From Streptomyces lydicus (GTDB taxonomy: Bacteria; Actinomycetota; Actinomycetes; Streptomycetales; Streptomycetaceae), in NCBI RefSeq assembly GCF_004125265.1, contig NZ_RDTE01000003.1, positions 6,262,001 through 6,326,000 of the forward strand: DNA of 64,000 nt, given 5' to 3'. The notes beneath the pieces were generated by a model. It made no database searches and was not told the origin of the DNA. It saw only the letters and a list, made by a program, of their open reading frames with translations. This document shows, piece by piece, positions 24,849 through 35,316 of the stretch (positions within the stretch are counted from its first letter, which is position 1; the number at the start of each line of letters is the position of its first letter). The translations under genes were made by a program, and so were the position numbers.

Positions 24849-26170
24849 CCGGCACCCCGACGGGCACCTCACCGAACCTCCCCGGCTACACCGCGGCCGA
24901 TACCGAGCGCTGGGTTTCCGAGCCCGACAAGCGGCCGGGACGCACCGCCTTCCAGCGCGACCGCGCCCGGGTGCTGCACTCCGCCGCGCTGCGCCGGCTG
25001 GCCGGCAAGACCCAGGTCGTCACCCCCGGCGCCCACACCCCCGCCTGGGACGCCAGCCCGCGCACCCGGCTGACCCACTCCCTGGAGTGCGCCCAGGTCG
25101 GCCGGGAGCTCGGCGCCGCCCTCGGCTGCGATCCCGACCTCGTCGAGACCGCCTGCCTGGCGCACGATCTCGGCCACCCGCCCTTCGGGCACAACGGCGA
25201 GCAGACGCTCAACGAAGTCGCCGCGCCCTGCGGCGGTTTCGAGGGCAACGCCCAGTCGCTGCGGCTGCTGGCCCGTCTGGAGCCCAAGCGGTTCGTGCCC
25301 GCCGCGGACGGCTCGACGGTCAGCGTCGGGCTGAACCTCAGCCGCGCCGCCCTCGACGCGGCCACCAAGTACCCCTGGCCGCGCGGCGCCCACCCCACCG
25401 ACCCCGCGTCCCCGAAATTCGGCGTCTACGAGGACGACCTGCCGGTCTTCGAGTGGTTCCGGAGGGACACACCCGCCGGTGCGCAGAGCTTCGAGGCGCA
25501 GGTCATGGACTGGTCCGACGATGTGGCCTACTCGGTGCACGACGTCGAGGACGGTCTGCACGCCGGGCACCTCGACCCCAACCTCCTGCTCGCGGACGCC
25601 GAACGCACCGAGATCTTCGCGGTCGCCGGTGAGCGCTATGCGCCCGGCGCCGGATCCGCGGAGCTGGCCGCGGCGCTGGACCGGCTGCTGGAGCAGGAGT
25701 GGTGGCCGCACGGCTACGACGGCTCCGCGCTGGCCCAGGCCCGTCTCAAGGACGCCACCAGTCAGCTGATCGGCCGCTTCTGCCTCGCCGCCGAGGCCGC
25801 GACCCGGGCCAGGTGGGGGACAGGGCGGCTCACCCGTTACGGGGCCGAACTGGTGGTTCCGGCCGAAACGCGGTGGGAATGCGCCGTTTTGAAAGCCGTC
25901 GCCGACCGGTACGTCATGCAGCGCCCCGACCAGGAAGCGCTCCGTGCCGAGCAGCGCATCGTCATCGCCGAACTGGCCGAGGTGCTGCTCGCCCGGGCCC
26001 CCGACGGCCTTGATCCGCAGTTCCGTTCACTGTTCGACGCGGCCTCCGACGACACCGCACGGATGCGCGCCGTCATCGACCAGATCGCGGCCCTGACCGA
26101 CACCTCGGCCCGCTCCCTGCACGCCCGCCTCACCCGTCACCCTGGTCACGCGCCGGGCAACCGAGGGTGA
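24845..26170 (+). CDS. dgt: deoxyguanosinetriphosphate triphosphohydrolase-like protein
   Basis: 441 aa from ATG 24845, coupled to the chelatase gene. HD-domain phosphohydrolase: RTRLTHSLECAQVGREL (first His), CLAHDLGHPPFGHNGE (HD plus downstream His) and VMDWSDDVAYSVHDVEDG (distal Asp). It is predicted to cleave dNTPs, classically dGTP, to nucleoside and triphosphate in the cytoplasm. In actinobacteria dgt precedes dnaG closely; here two genes intervene. The following 242 bp (26171-26412) show no supported gene. Confidence 0.93.
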   Translation: MTGTPTGTSPNLPGYTAADTERWVSEPDKRPGRTAFQRDRARVLHSAALRRLAGKTQVVTPGAHTPAWDASPRTRLTHSLECAQVGRELGAALGCDPDLVETACLAHDLGHPPFGHNGEQTLNEVAAPCGGFEGNAQSLRLLARLEPKRFVPAADGSTVSVGLNLSRAALDAATKYPWPRGAHPTDPASPKFGVYEDDLPVFEWFRRDTPAGAQSFEAQVMDWSDDVAYSVHDVEDGLHAGHLDPNLLLADAERTEIFAVAGERYAPGAGSAELAAALDRLLEQEWWPHGYDGSALAQARLKDATSQLIGRFCLAAEAATRARWGTGRLTRYGAELVVPAETRWECAVLKAVADRYVMQRPDQEALRAEQRIVIAELAEVLLARAPDGLDPQFRSLFDAASDDTARMRAVIDQIAALTDTSARSLHARLTRHPGHAPGNRG

Positions 26171-26412
26171 CCCTAGGGGGAAGCCCCTCATGCCCCGCAT
26201 GCTCTTCCCCCCTCACGCTCCGTGCGGGACGCTCGAACCCGACCGCTTTCGAACGGAGCACCCTGACAACAGTGAACAGAGAACCCTGACCCACGGCGAA
26301 CGGAACCCCGGCGGCACCCAGCACATCAAGAGGGAGAGCGACCGGGGGCACACAGGGGGGCGTTTACGGACGCGGACGCGGACGTACGGCACCGCAACGA
26401 GGAGGAAAACAA

Positions 26413-27678
26413 GTGGTCGACGCACACCAGACGTTCGTCATCGTCGGGGGTGGCCTGGCCGGCGCAAAGGCCGCGGAGACTCTCCGCGCGGAGGGATTCA
26501 CCGGCCGGGTGATCCTCATCTGTGACGAGCGCGACCACCCGTACGAGCGCCCCCCGCTCTCCAAGGGGTTCCTGCTCGGCAAGGAAGAGCGCGACAGCGT
26601 GTTCGTCCACGAGCCCGCCTGGTACGCCCAGGCCCACATCGAGCTGCACCTGGGCCAGCCCGCCATCCGCCTAGACCCCGGGTCCAAAACGGTTCGCCTC
26701 GGCGACGGCACCCTGATCGCCTACGACAAGCTGCTGCTGGCCACCGGCGCCGAACCCCGCCGCCTGGACATCCCCGGCACCGGCCTGGCCGGCGTGCACC
26801 ACCTGCGCCGCCTCGCCCACGCCGAACGGCTGCGCGGCGTCCTTGCCTCCCTCGGCCGGGACAACGGCCATCTGGTCATCGCCGGGGCCGGCTGGATCGG
26901 CCTGGAGGTCGCCGCCGCGGCCCGTTCCTACGGCGCCGAGGTGACCATCGTCGAGGCCGCCCCGACCCCGCTGCACGGCATCCTGGGCCCCGAACTCGGC
27001 GGCCTGTTCACCGATCTGCACCGCGAACACGGCGTCCGCTTCCACTTCGGCGCCCGCTTCACCGAGATCGTCGGGCAGGACGGCGTGGTGCTCGCGGTGC
27101 GCACCGACGACGGCGAGGAGCATCCCGCCCACGACGTGCTCGCCGCGATCGGCGCCGCCCCGCGCACCGCGCTCGCCGAACAGGCCGGGCTGGACCTCGC
27201 CGACCCGGAGGCCGGCGGCGGGGTGGCCGTCGACGCGGCGCTGCGCACCTCCGACCCGTTCATCTACGCCGCCGGGGACGTCGCCGCCGCCGATCACCCC
27301 CTGCTGGACACCCGGTTGCGGGTCGAACACTGGGCCAACGCCCTCAACGGCGGCCCGGCCGCCGCGCGCGCCATGCTCGGCCAGGACATCAGCTACGACC
27401 GCATCCCGTACTTCTTCTCCGACCAGTACGACATCGGCATGGAGTACTCCGGCTACGCCCCGCCCGGCTCCTACGAGCAGGTCGTCTGCCGCGGCGACGT
27501 CGCCAAGCGGGAGTTCATCGCCTTCTGGCTCGGCGCGGACGGCCGGCTGCTCGCGGGGATGAACGTCAACGTCTGGGACGTCGCCGAAACCATCCAGCAA
27601 CTGATCCGCGGCGGGGCGCGGTTGCGGCCCGAGGCGCTGGCCGATCCGGAGGTTCCGCTGGCCTCGCTGCTCCCGTAG
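26413..27678 (+). CDS. FAD-dependent NAD(P)H ferredoxin-reductase-type oxidoreductase
   Basis: 421 aa, GTG start with GAGGA 7 bases upstream. Two dinucleotide folds: FVIVGGGLAGAKAAETL (FAD) and LVIAGAGWIGLEVAAAAR (NAD(P)), with YAAGDVAAADHPLL for the flavin and a C-terminal reductase domain. It resembles putidaredoxin/rhodocoxin reductases that feed [2Fe-2S] ferredoxins of P450 systems; no ferredoxin or P450 gene is near. It is 9 bp before the threonine ammonia-lyase-like gene and probably co-transcribed. Confidence 0.88.
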   Translation: MVDAHQTFVIVGGGLAGAKAAETLRAEGFTGRVILICDERDHPYERPPLSKGFLLGKEERDSVFVHEPAWYAQAHIELHLGQPAIRLDPGSKTVRLGDGTLIAYDKLLLATGAEPRRLDIPGTGLAGVHHLRRLAHAERLRGVLASLGRDNGHLVIAGAGWIGLEVAAAARSYGAEVTIVEAAPTPLHGILGPELGGLFTDLHREHGVRFHFGARFTEIVGQDGVVLAVRTDDGEEHPAHDVLAAIGAAPRTALAEQAGLDLADPEAGGGVAVDAALRTSDPFIYAAGDVAAADHPLLDTRLRVEHWANALNGGPAAARAMLGQDISYDRIPYFFSDQYDIGMEYSGYAPPGSYEQVVCRGDVAKREFIAFWLGADGRLLAGMNVNVWDVAETIQQLIRGGARLRPEALADPEVPLASLLP

Positions 27679-27687
27679 CGTGCGCGT

Positions 27688-28827
27688 ATGACGCAGAACC
27701 ACCACGGTTTCACCGGCTCCGGCGCTGTCCCTGACCCGGGCTCGGGTCCCGGCTCGGGCTCCGGCGCTGCCCCTGGCTCCGGCCCGGGCTCTGACCACGG
27801 CAGCTCCGGCAGTCCCAGCAGCTCCGGCGTCCCGGCCGTCACCTTCGACGACGTCCGGGACGCCGCCCGGCGGCTGGCCGGCGTGGCCCACCGCACACCG
27901 GTCCTGCGCTCCCGCACCCTGGACGCGCTGACCGGCGCCGAGGTCCACCTCAAGTGCGAGAACTTCCAGCGGGCCGGCGCCTTCAAGTTCCGCGGCGCCT
28001 ACAACGCCCTCTCCCGGCTCTCCCCGCAGCAACTGGCCCGCGGGGTCGCCGCCTACTCCTCCGGCAACCACGCGCAGGCCGTCGCCCTCGCCGCCCGGGA
28101 GCTGGGCAGCCACGCCGTCATCGTGATGCCCGAGGACTCCCCGAGGTCCAAACAGGACGCCACCGCCGGATACGGCGCCGAGATCGTCACCTACGACCGG
28201 TACACCGAGGACCGCATCGCCCTCGGCCGCAAGATCGCCGAAGAGCGCGACCTCGTCCTGATCCCGCCGTACGAGCATCCGCACATCATCGCGGGCCAGG
28301 GCACCACCGCCCTGGAACTGATCGAGGAGACCGGCCCGCTCGACGCCCTGCTCGTCCCGGTCGGCGGGGGCGGCCTGATGGCCGGCGCCGCCACCGCCGC
28401 GACCGCCCTGGTCCCCGGCATCCGGATGATCGGCGTGGAGCCGGAGGCCGGCGACGACACCCGGCGCTCACTGGCCGCCGGCCACCGCGTCACCGTGCCC
28501 GTCCCGCGCACCATCGCCGACGGCCAGGCCGTCGAAACCCCCGGCGAGCTGACCTTCTCCGTCAACCGGTGGCTGCTCGACTCGGTCGCCCTGGTCAGCG
28601 ACGACGAGATCCGCGCGGCCATGAAGCTGGCCTTCGAACGCCTCAAGATCGTCACCGAGCCCAGCGGCGCCACCGCCCTGGCCGCCCTGCTCGCCGGGCG
28701 CATCGACCTTCCCCCGGCGCCTGAACGGCCGGGACGGCCCGGCCGGTCCCCCCGCCCGCCCCGCGTCGGCGTGATCATCTCGGGCGGCAACGTGAGCGTC
28801 GAACGGTTCCTGGAACTACTGGGGTGA
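27688..28827 (+). CDS. threonine ammonia-lyase/serine-threonine dehydratase family protein
   Basis: 379 aa PLP enzyme of fold type II. The Schiff-base lysine lies in AFKFRGAYNAL; the phosphate loop is PVGGGGLMAGA; SSGNHAQAVALAA is the Ser-Gly-Asn-His substrate motif. There is no ACT regulatory domain, so it is the short, catabolic or serine-racemase-like form rather than isoleucine-regulated IlvA. The first 48 residues are a Gly/Ser/Pro low-complexity extension encoded by short repeats, unusual for this enzyme; the true start could be further in. Confidence 0.88.
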   Translation: MTQNHHGFTGSGAVPDPGSGPGSGSGAAPGSGPGSDHGSSGSPSSSGVPAVTFDDVRDAARRLAGVAHRTPVLRSRTLDALTGAEVHLKCENFQRAGAFKFRGAYNALSRLSPQQLARGVAAYSSGNHAQAVALAARELGSHAVIVMPEDSPRSKQDATAGYGAEIVTYDRYTEDRIALGRKIAEERDLVLIPPYEHPHIIAGQGTTALELIEETGPLDALLVPVGGGGLMAGAATAATALVPGIRMIGVEPEAGDDTRRSLAAGHRVTVPVPRTIADGQAVETPGELTFSVNRWLLDSVALVSDDEIRAAMKLAFERLKIVTEPSGATALAALLAGRIDLPPAPERPGRPGRSPRPPRVGVIISGGNVSVERFLELLG

Positions 28828-28832
28828 GCGGA

Positions 28833-28916
28833 AGCCTCCCGGCCACCCGCAGACGCATCCGGGCTACCCACGGAAGCATCCCGGCCACCCGCGGCAGCCT
28901 CCCGGCCACCCGCCGA
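28833..28916. repeat. 21-bp tandem repeat, four copies, before dnaG
   Basis: Units start at 28833, 28854, 28875 and 28896 (AGCCTCCCGGCCACCCGCAGA type). They fill most of the 146-bp spacer upstream of dnaG. Confidence 0.8.
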
Positions 28917-28973
28917 CGCCCCTCCCGACGCCTCCGGGCCAGGAGTGTCCGACCCCGGCCGTAGAATTCACGC

Positions 28974-30890
28974 GTGGCAGGCAGGATCAACGATGACGAT
29001 GTGAAGGCGGTGCGGGACGCGGTCCCGATCGACGCCGTCGTGTCCGAATACCTCCAGCTCCGCAACGCCGGCGGCGGCAACCTGAAGGGCCTGTGCCCCT
29101 TCCACGACGAGAAGTCCCCGTCCTTCCACGTCAGCCCGGCCAAGGGGCTCTACCACTGCTTCGGCTGCCAGGAGGGCGGCGACACCGTCGACTTCATCAT
29201 GAAGCTCGACCACCTCTCCTTCGCCGAGACCATCGAGCGGCTGGCCTCCCAGGCCGGTATCACCCTGCGCTACGAGGAAGGCGGCTACACCCCCGGCCGC
29301 CAGCAGGGCGAGCGCACCCGCCTGGTGGAGGCCCACAAGGCCGCCGCCCAGTTCTACGTCGAGCAGCTGGACGGCCCCGAGGCCGAGATCGCCCGCAAGT
29401 TCCTCGCCGAGCGCGGCTTCGACCAGGCCGCCGCCCAGCACTTCGGCGTCGGCTACAGCCCGGCCGGCTGGGACCACCTCACCCGCTTCCTGCGCGGCCG
29501 CCGCTTCAGCGACCAGGAGCTGGTGCTCTCCGGCCTCTCCCAGGAGGGCCGCCGCGGCCCCATCGACCGCTTCCGCGGCCGCCTGATGTGGCCGATCCGC
29601 GATATCGCCGGCGAGGTCGTCGGCTTCGGCGCCCGCAAGCTCCGCGACGACGACAACGGCCCCAAGTACCTCAACACCCCCGAGACCCCTCTCTACCGCA
29701 AGTCCCAGGTCCTCTACGGCATCGACCTCTCCAAGAAGGAGATCGCCAAGACCAACCGCGCGGTCGTCGTCGAGGGCTACACCGACGTCATGGCCTGCCA
29801 TCTGGCCGGTGTCACCACCGCCATCGCCACCTGCGGCACGTCCTTCGGCGAGGGCCACATCAAGATCCTCCGCCGCCTCCTGATGGACAACGCCGGCTCC
29901 GAGGTCGTCTTCACCTTCGACGGTGACGCCGCGGGCCAGAAGGCCGCCCTGCGCGCCTTCGAGGACGACCAGAAGTTCGCCGCCGAGACCTCCATCGCCA
30001 TCACCCCCGGCGGGATGGACCCCTGCGACCTGCGGCTCGCCAAGGGCGATGCGGCCGTCGCCGACCTCGTCGAGGCGCGCACCCCGCTCTTCGAGTTCGC
30101 GCTGCGCCATGTCGTCTCCCGGCACAACCTCGACACCACCGTCGGCCGCGCCGCCGCCCTCGACGAGGCCGCCCCCATCGTCGCGAACATCAAGAACAGC
30201 TCCATCCAGCACGAGTCCGCCGTCCAGCTCGCCGGCATGCTCGGCATCCTGGACACCCAGTTCGTGGTCAAGCGCGTCAGCCAGCTCGCCCGCTGGGCCC
30301 GTGAGCGCGGCCGCGAAGGCGGCCCCGACCAGGGCCGTCAGCAGCGCCGCGGCCAGCCCCCGGCCGCCGAGCAGGCCCGCCCCGCGCCCGGTCCGCGTGG
30401 CCCGGCGCTCAACCTCCGCAGCCCCGCCCACCGCGTCGAGCGCGAGCTGCTCAAGCTCGCGCTGCAGCGCCCCGACCTGGTCTCCCCGGCCTTCGACGCC
30501 TACGGCGCCGACGAGTTCACCGCCCCGCCTTACGCCGTGGTCCGCGAGTGCATCGAGGCCGCCGGCGGCGCCGCGGCCGGCGCCGCCGACAGCGCGTACG
30601 TCCCCCGGGTGCGGGAGGCCGCCCCCGACGACACCGTCCGCGCCATGGTCACCGAGCTCACCGTCGAACCGCTGCACACCCGCCGCGACCCCGACGAGGC
30701 CTACGCCGGCGTCCAGTTGGTCGCCGTCCGCCTCGCCGCCGTCAATCAGCGCGTGACCGAAATCCGCGGCACCCTCCAGCGCCTCGGCCCCCGCGCCGAC
30801 CCCGAACACCTCGCCGCCGTACAGAACGAACTCTGGGTCCTCCAGCAGTACGGCCAGTCCCTGCGCGAACGCGGCTACGCCGCCTTGTAG
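28974..30890 (+). CDS. dnaG: DNA primase DnaG
   Basis: 638 aa, GTG start. It makes RNA primers at the replication fork with DnaB. CHC2 zinc finger: CPFHDEKSPSF through CFGC (residues about 40-64). The Toprim catalytic core follows with VVEGYTDVMAC and FTFDGDAAGQKA carrying the metal-binding Glu and Asp residues. A Gln/Pro/Arg-rich linker near 445-475 leads to the C-terminal helicase-binding domain (HRVERELLKLALQRP). Complete and typical. It precedes the sigma factor gene, the classical dnaG-sigma order. Confidence 0.97.
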   Translation: MAGRINDDDVKAVRDAVPIDAVVSEYLQLRNAGGGNLKGLCPFHDEKSPSFHVSPAKGLYHCFGCQEGGDTVDFIMKLDHLSFAETIERLASQAGITLRYEEGGYTPGRQQGERTRLVEAHKAAAQFYVEQLDGPEAEIARKFLAERGFDQAAAQHFGVGYSPAGWDHLTRFLRGRRFSDQELVLSGLSQEGRRGPIDRFRGRLMWPIRDIAGEVVGFGARKLRDDDNGPKYLNTPETPLYRKSQVLYGIDLSKKEIAKTNRAVVVEGYTDVMACHLAGVTTAIATCGTSFGEGHIKILRRLLMDNAGSEVVFTFDGDAAGQKAALRAFEDDQKFAAETSIAITPGGMDPCDLRLAKGDAAVADLVEARTPLFEFALRHVVSRHNLDTTVGRAAALDEAAPIVANIKNSSIQHESAVQLAGMLGILDTQFVVKRVSQLARWARERGREGGPDQGRQQRRGQPPAAEQARPAPGPRGPALNLRSPAHRVERELLKLALQRPDLVSPAFDAYGADEFTAPPYAVVRECIEAAGGAAAGAADSAYVPRVREAAPDDTVRAMVTELTVEPLHTRRDPDEAYAGVQLVAVRLAAVNQRVTEIRGTLQRLGPRADPEHLAAVQNELWVLQQYGQSLRERGYAAL

Positions 30891-31109
30891 GACGTCCTGT
30901 CGGGGGGCGTGCCGGGGCGTCCGGGGCGCTCGGTGTGCGTCTGGCGTCTTGGGGTGTCTGGGACGCCTGGGGCGCCCCGCAAGGCACCCTGCGGGCCTCC
31001 TCACACCCCCAAACACTCCCCGCGGTAGCCGTCCGGTCACGGACCGGACTCAAAAAGTGGTCGCACGCCCCTCGTGGCGGGAGTGTGTCGTACTCCACAC
31101 TGAGAAGCG

Positions 31110-32417
<1,308 letters not shown>

Positions 32418-32764
32418 GGCAACACGGGCTGTGGGGCTGTGACGCCGTGGGGTCGTGGGGCTGTGGGGTCGTGGCGCCGCGAGACCGCCGGTCTGCGGGA
32501 GCACCGGGCCGCTGGGGAGCACCCGGCCGCCGGGCCGCGGGAGCACCCGACCGCTGGGCCGCAAAAGCACCGGCCGCAGGGCCACGAGCCCCCGCCCGCC
32601 GGGCCGCCAGCGCACCGCGCTGCTTGACACCCGAGGCCCGGACTACGGGACTCCCGGACTACAGGACTGCCGACTACTGGACTGCCGGACTCTCGGACTG
32701 CCGACTAGTGGACTGCCGGACCACTGGGCCCCGATCCCTGCCTTGGTCCCCCGGTCCCCCCGAC
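32418..32764. other. repeat-rich intergenic spacer between hrdA and the sugar kinase gene
   Basis: 347 bp between convergent genes, without a supported gene. It holds degenerate GTGGGGCTGTGGGGTCG repeats (32430-32475), GAGCACCCGGCCGCTGGGCC-like repeats, and the 31-bp tandem repeat listed separately. Confidence 0.6.
32664..32725. repeat. 31-bp tandem repeat, two copies
   Basis: Two units, 32664-32694 and 32695-32725, each carrying GGACTGCCGACTA and TGGACTGCCGGAC. Flanking sequence from 32639 contains further degenerate GGACT motifs. Confidence 0.8.
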
Positions 32765-34246
32765 TCACGCCGACCGCTGAAACGCCCCCGGATGGGCCTC
32801 ATCACGCACCGTCGTGTACTGCTGGCGCACCGCCTGCCCGACCGCCAGCTCCTCACCGGGCTCGAAGACCTGGCTCGCGGCGGCCGGCCACTGCGGCGGA
32901 TCGACCCATGCGGACCCGCCGCCCGCGCCCGCCTCCGCACCGGGCGCCGGGGTGAGTGTGCCGTGCGCCACCCCCCACGCCCAGGCCGCCTGCCGCGCCG
33001 CGCCCAGCGCCGCGTAGTCGGCCGGCTGCGGCACCACGACCGGCACCCCGAACAGCCCCGGCGCCACCGCCTGCACGGCACCCAGCTCGGCGGCCGCGCC
33101 CAGCAGGAACACCCGGCGCACCGCCACGCCCCGCCCGCGCAGCACATCCAGCGCGTCCGCCAGCCCGCAGAGCATGCCCTCCACGGCCGCCCGCGCCATG
33201 TGCTCCGGCTTCATGCTCTCCCGGCGCATCCCGTGCAACGACCCGGCGGTATGCGGCAGATGCGGCGTCCGCTCGCCCTCCAGATACGGCAGCAGCACCA
33301 TCCCGTACGCACCGGGCGACGACTTCAGCGCCAGCTCGGACACGCCCTCCAGATCCGTCCCCAGCATCTCCGCCGCACCGCGCAGCACCCGTACGGCGTT
33401 GCTGGTGTGCACGACGGGCAGATGCCGGCCGGTCGCGTCCGCGAACGAGCTGATCGTCCCGGTCGGGTCGGCCAGCGCCTCGTGATGGATCCCGAACACC
33501 GACCCCGAGGCGCCCAGCGACACCACGGCGTCGCCCTCACCGACCCCGAGCCCGAAGGCCGCCGCCATCGTCTCGCCCGTACCCGCCGAGATCAGCAGCC
33601 CCTCCGGGGTGAACCCGGCCGTCCCCGACGGGCTCAGCACCTCCGGCAGCCGCACCTGATGGCCCAGCGCCAGCTCCACCAGATCCGGCCGGTAGGTCTC
33701 GGTCGCCGCCGACCAGAAGCCCGTCGCCGAGGCCCCGCCGCGGTCCGTCGTTCGCCGGGCGGGACGCCCCAGCAGCTGCCACGCCAGCCAGTCGTGCGGC
33801 TGCATGATCTCTGCGATCCGGGCCGCATGCGCCGGCTCCGTACGCGCCAGCCAGCGCATCTTCGTCACCGCATGCGTCGCCTGCGGCACCGCCCCGACGG
33901 CCTGCGCCCAAGCGCTGCGCCCGCCCAGCGCGTCGATCAGGTCCGCGGCCGCGCTCTGCGCCCGCTTGTCATTGCCCACCAGCGCGGGGCGTACGAGGTT
34001 GCCCTCGACGTCCAGCGGGACCAGACCGTGCGGCTGCGCGGAGACACCGATCGCCTGCACCCCTTCGAGCAGTCCCCGGCCCGCCGCCTCGCCGAGTGAG
34101 ATCAGCCACGCCTGCGGATCGGCCTCGGGCCCCTTCTCGACGGGGTGCGGCGCATACCCCTGCCTGATGACGGCACCTGTGTCCGCATCGCAGACGACGA
34201 TCCGTGTGCTCTCGGACGAACTGTCCAATCCGGCGACTATCCCCAT
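32765..34246 (-). CDS. xylB: FGGY-family carbohydrate kinase, xylulokinase-like
   Basis: 493 aa. Phosphorylates a sugar, most likely D-xylulose, in the cytoplasm. N-terminal phosphate loop GLDSSSESTRIVVCD; substrate region QPHGLVPLD and the two FGGY half-domains; VVSLGASGSVFGIHHEAL and a second-domain LLGAAAELGAVQAVAP. The highly Ala/Gly-rich stretch near 440-460 is an insertion in the C-terminal region. There is no xylose isomerase or transporter beside it, so the sugar is inferred only from the family. Confidence 0.85.
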   Translation of the reverse strand: MGIVAGLDSSSESTRIVVCDADTGAVIRQGYAPHPVEKGPEADPQAWLISLGEAAGRGLLEGVQAIGVSAQPHGLVPLDVEGNLVRPALVGNDKRAQSAAADLIDALGGRSAWAQAVGAVPQATHAVTKMRWLARTEPAHAARIAEIMQPHDWLAWQLLGRPARRTTDRGGASATGFWSAATETYRPDLVELALGHQVRLPEVLSPSGTAGFTPEGLLISAGTGETMAAAFGLGVGEGDAVVSLGASGSVFGIHHEALADPTGTISSFADATGRHLPVVHTSNAVRVLRGAAEMLGTDLEGVSELALKSSPGAYGMVLLPYLEGERTPHLPHTAGSLHGMRRESMKPEHMARAAVEGMLCGLADALDVLRGRGVAVRRVFLLGAAAELGAVQAVAPGLFGVPVVVPQPADYAALGAARQAAWAWGVAHGTLTPAPGAEAGAGGGSAWVDPPQWPAAASQVFEPGEELAVGQAVRQQYTTVRDEAHPGAFQRSA

Positions 34247-34312
34247 GCACCCAGATGATGCCCCATACGACGCATAGGAGCAGCGTCAGGGTTTGCCGCC
34301 GGGGGACCCGGC

Positions 34313-34612
34313 TCAGGTATTGCTCGTGCCCCAGTCGTCCTCGTCGGGGGAACGCTGCTCACGCAGCGAGCGGACCCGCGCGCCGACCGAGCCCGGCAGC
34401 CGGTCGCCGACCTTGGCCGACACCGTCCCGAACGCCTTCGACGCCGCGTCGCGCCCGGTCAGCGCGGCGGACTCCGCGGTGTTCCTGACCGCCGGATTCT
34501 GCGTGACCCGCTGGGCGGCCTTGCGGAGCTGCTCGTACCGTTCCCGGCCGGCCCGTGCGCCGAGCACATACCCCGTGGCCAGTCCCGCGATGAACGTGAG
34601 CCGGTAGCGCAT
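34313..34612 (-). CDS. YtxH-like small membrane-anchored protein
   Basis: 99 aa from ATG 34612 (GGTGGAG upstream). The N-terminus MRYRLTFIAGLATGYVLGARAGRERYEQL is the YtxH pattern: a short glycine-zipper helix with GYVLGARAG, then a charged amphipathic body. Proteins of this kind are common near tRNA or kinase genes in Streptomyces; the function is unknown, perhaps envelope stress. It is divergent from the tRNA-Asn genes. Confidence 0.85.
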   Translation of the reverse strand: MRYRLTFIAGLATGYVLGARAGRERYEQLRKAAQRVTQNPAVRNTAESAALTGRDAASKAFGTVSAKVGDRLPGSVGARVRSLREQRSPDEDDWGTSNT

Positions 34613-34732
34613 TGCTCCACCCTTCCTCTCGTCGGACCCCTCCGGTGCCGGTGCGCACCCGAGCGTCTGGCTGTGACGCGCGCCTACCCTCCGGGGCCGG
34701 AGATCACCCGAGGTGACCTGAGGCGATACCGA

Positions 34733-34764
34733 TTGGCGGAGCACCCCCCTGCTTGCGCTAATGT
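34733..34764 (+). promoter_or_regulatory. possible tRNA operon promoter
   Basis: TTGGCG at 34733-34738 and TAATGT at 34759-34764 precede the tRNA-Asn pair by about 70 bases. The 20-base spacer is longer than ideal, so this is tentative. Confidence 0.3.
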
Positions 34765-34831
34765 ATGTGTCGCAGCGAACGCGCGCCGTCCGGAGCCCCG
34801 GACTGCGGTGCATTCGAGGCACACAGAGCAA

Positions 34832-34904
34832 TCCCCTGTAGCTCAATTGGCAGAGCAGCCGGCTGTTAACCGGCAGGTTACTGGTTCGAGTCCAGTCGGG
34901 GGAG
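34832..34904 (+). tRNA. tRNA-Asn (GTT)
   Basis: 73 nt. Acceptor TCCCCTG pairs with CGGGGGA, D arm GCTC..GAGC, anticodon arm GCCGG-CTGTTAA-CCGGC with anticodon GTT, T arm CTGGTTCGAGTCCAG. No CCA encoded. Confidence 0.96.
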
Positions 34905-34909
34905 CTCGG

Positions 34910-34982
34910 TCCCCTGTAGCTCAATTGGCAGAGCATTCGGCTGTTAACCGGAGGGTTACTGGTTCGAGTCCAGTCGGGGGAG
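34910..34982 (+). tRNA. tRNA-Asn (GTT), second copy
   Basis: 73 nt, 5 bases after the first. It differs from copy one only in the anticodon stem (TTCGG/CCGGA) and variable-loop neighbourhood; the anticodon loop CTGTTAA is identical. A tandem duplication. Confidence 0.96.
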
Positions 34983-34993
34983 CAGAGGGAAGA

Positions 34994-35016
34994 GGGCCCC
35001 GCAAGGGGTCCTTTTT
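34994..35016 (+). terminator. terminator after the tRNA-Asn pair
   Basis: GGGCCCC (34994-35000), GCAA loop, GGGGTCC (35005-35011), then TTTTT. Confidence 0.85.
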
Positions 35017-35160
35017 CTTGTGCCATGGAACCGAACGACCCGTGATCGAAGTCCTCTTGGGCGTGCGTGGTCGCGCGATGGCAGCCCTCACGGGCAACAG
35101 ATCGTATGAGCGGCTATGCTGCGGCAGACGGCGCGCACAAATGTGCGCGACGCGCCGTGG

Positions 35161-35234
35161 GGGGCGGTAGCTCAGCCGGTTAGAGCAGCGGACTCATAAT
35201 CCGTCGGCCGTGGGTTCGAGTCCCACCCGCCCCA
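35161..35234 (+). tRNA. tRNA with anticodon CAT (elongator Met or Ile2)
   Basis: 74 nt. Acceptor GGGGCGG pairs with CCGCCCC, discriminator A; anticodon loop CTCATAA; T arm GTGGG-TTCGAGT-CCCAC. The fully paired first acceptor position and the anticodon stem (GCGGA/TCCGT, without the three G-C pairs of the initiator) exclude initiator tRNA. CAT may be elongator Met, or Ile2 if the C is modified to lysidine; I could not separate these. Confidence 0.9.
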
Positions 35235-35280
35235 CCGCAGCACCCAGGGCGAAGCCCCTTTCTACCTGGGGAAACGTCAG

Positions 35281-35316
35281 AACGGGGGCCACCGCCACAG
35301 CGCGGTGGCCCCCGTT
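35281..35316 (+). terminator. 15-bp hairpin after tRNA-CAT
   Basis: 35281-35295 pairs perfectly with 35302-35316 around a 6-base loop. No T-tract. Confidence 0.75.

Noticed and set aside
28833..28916. CRISPR array from the 21-bp repeats before dnaG
   Set aside because: Units are contiguous without spacers, so this is a minisatellite. The same reasoning was applied to all other tandem repeats listed, unlike the 29/32-bp geometry at 36.0 kb.
35161..35234. Initiator tRNA-fMet
   Set aside because: The acceptor stem is fully paired at position 1:72 and the anticodon stem lacks the three consecutive G-C pairs of initiators.
34832..35234. tRNA-associated integrated element
   Set aside because: No integrase, no duplicated tRNA 3' end that would mark an attachment site apart from the tandem tRNA-Asn genes themselves, and core-type genes upstream.
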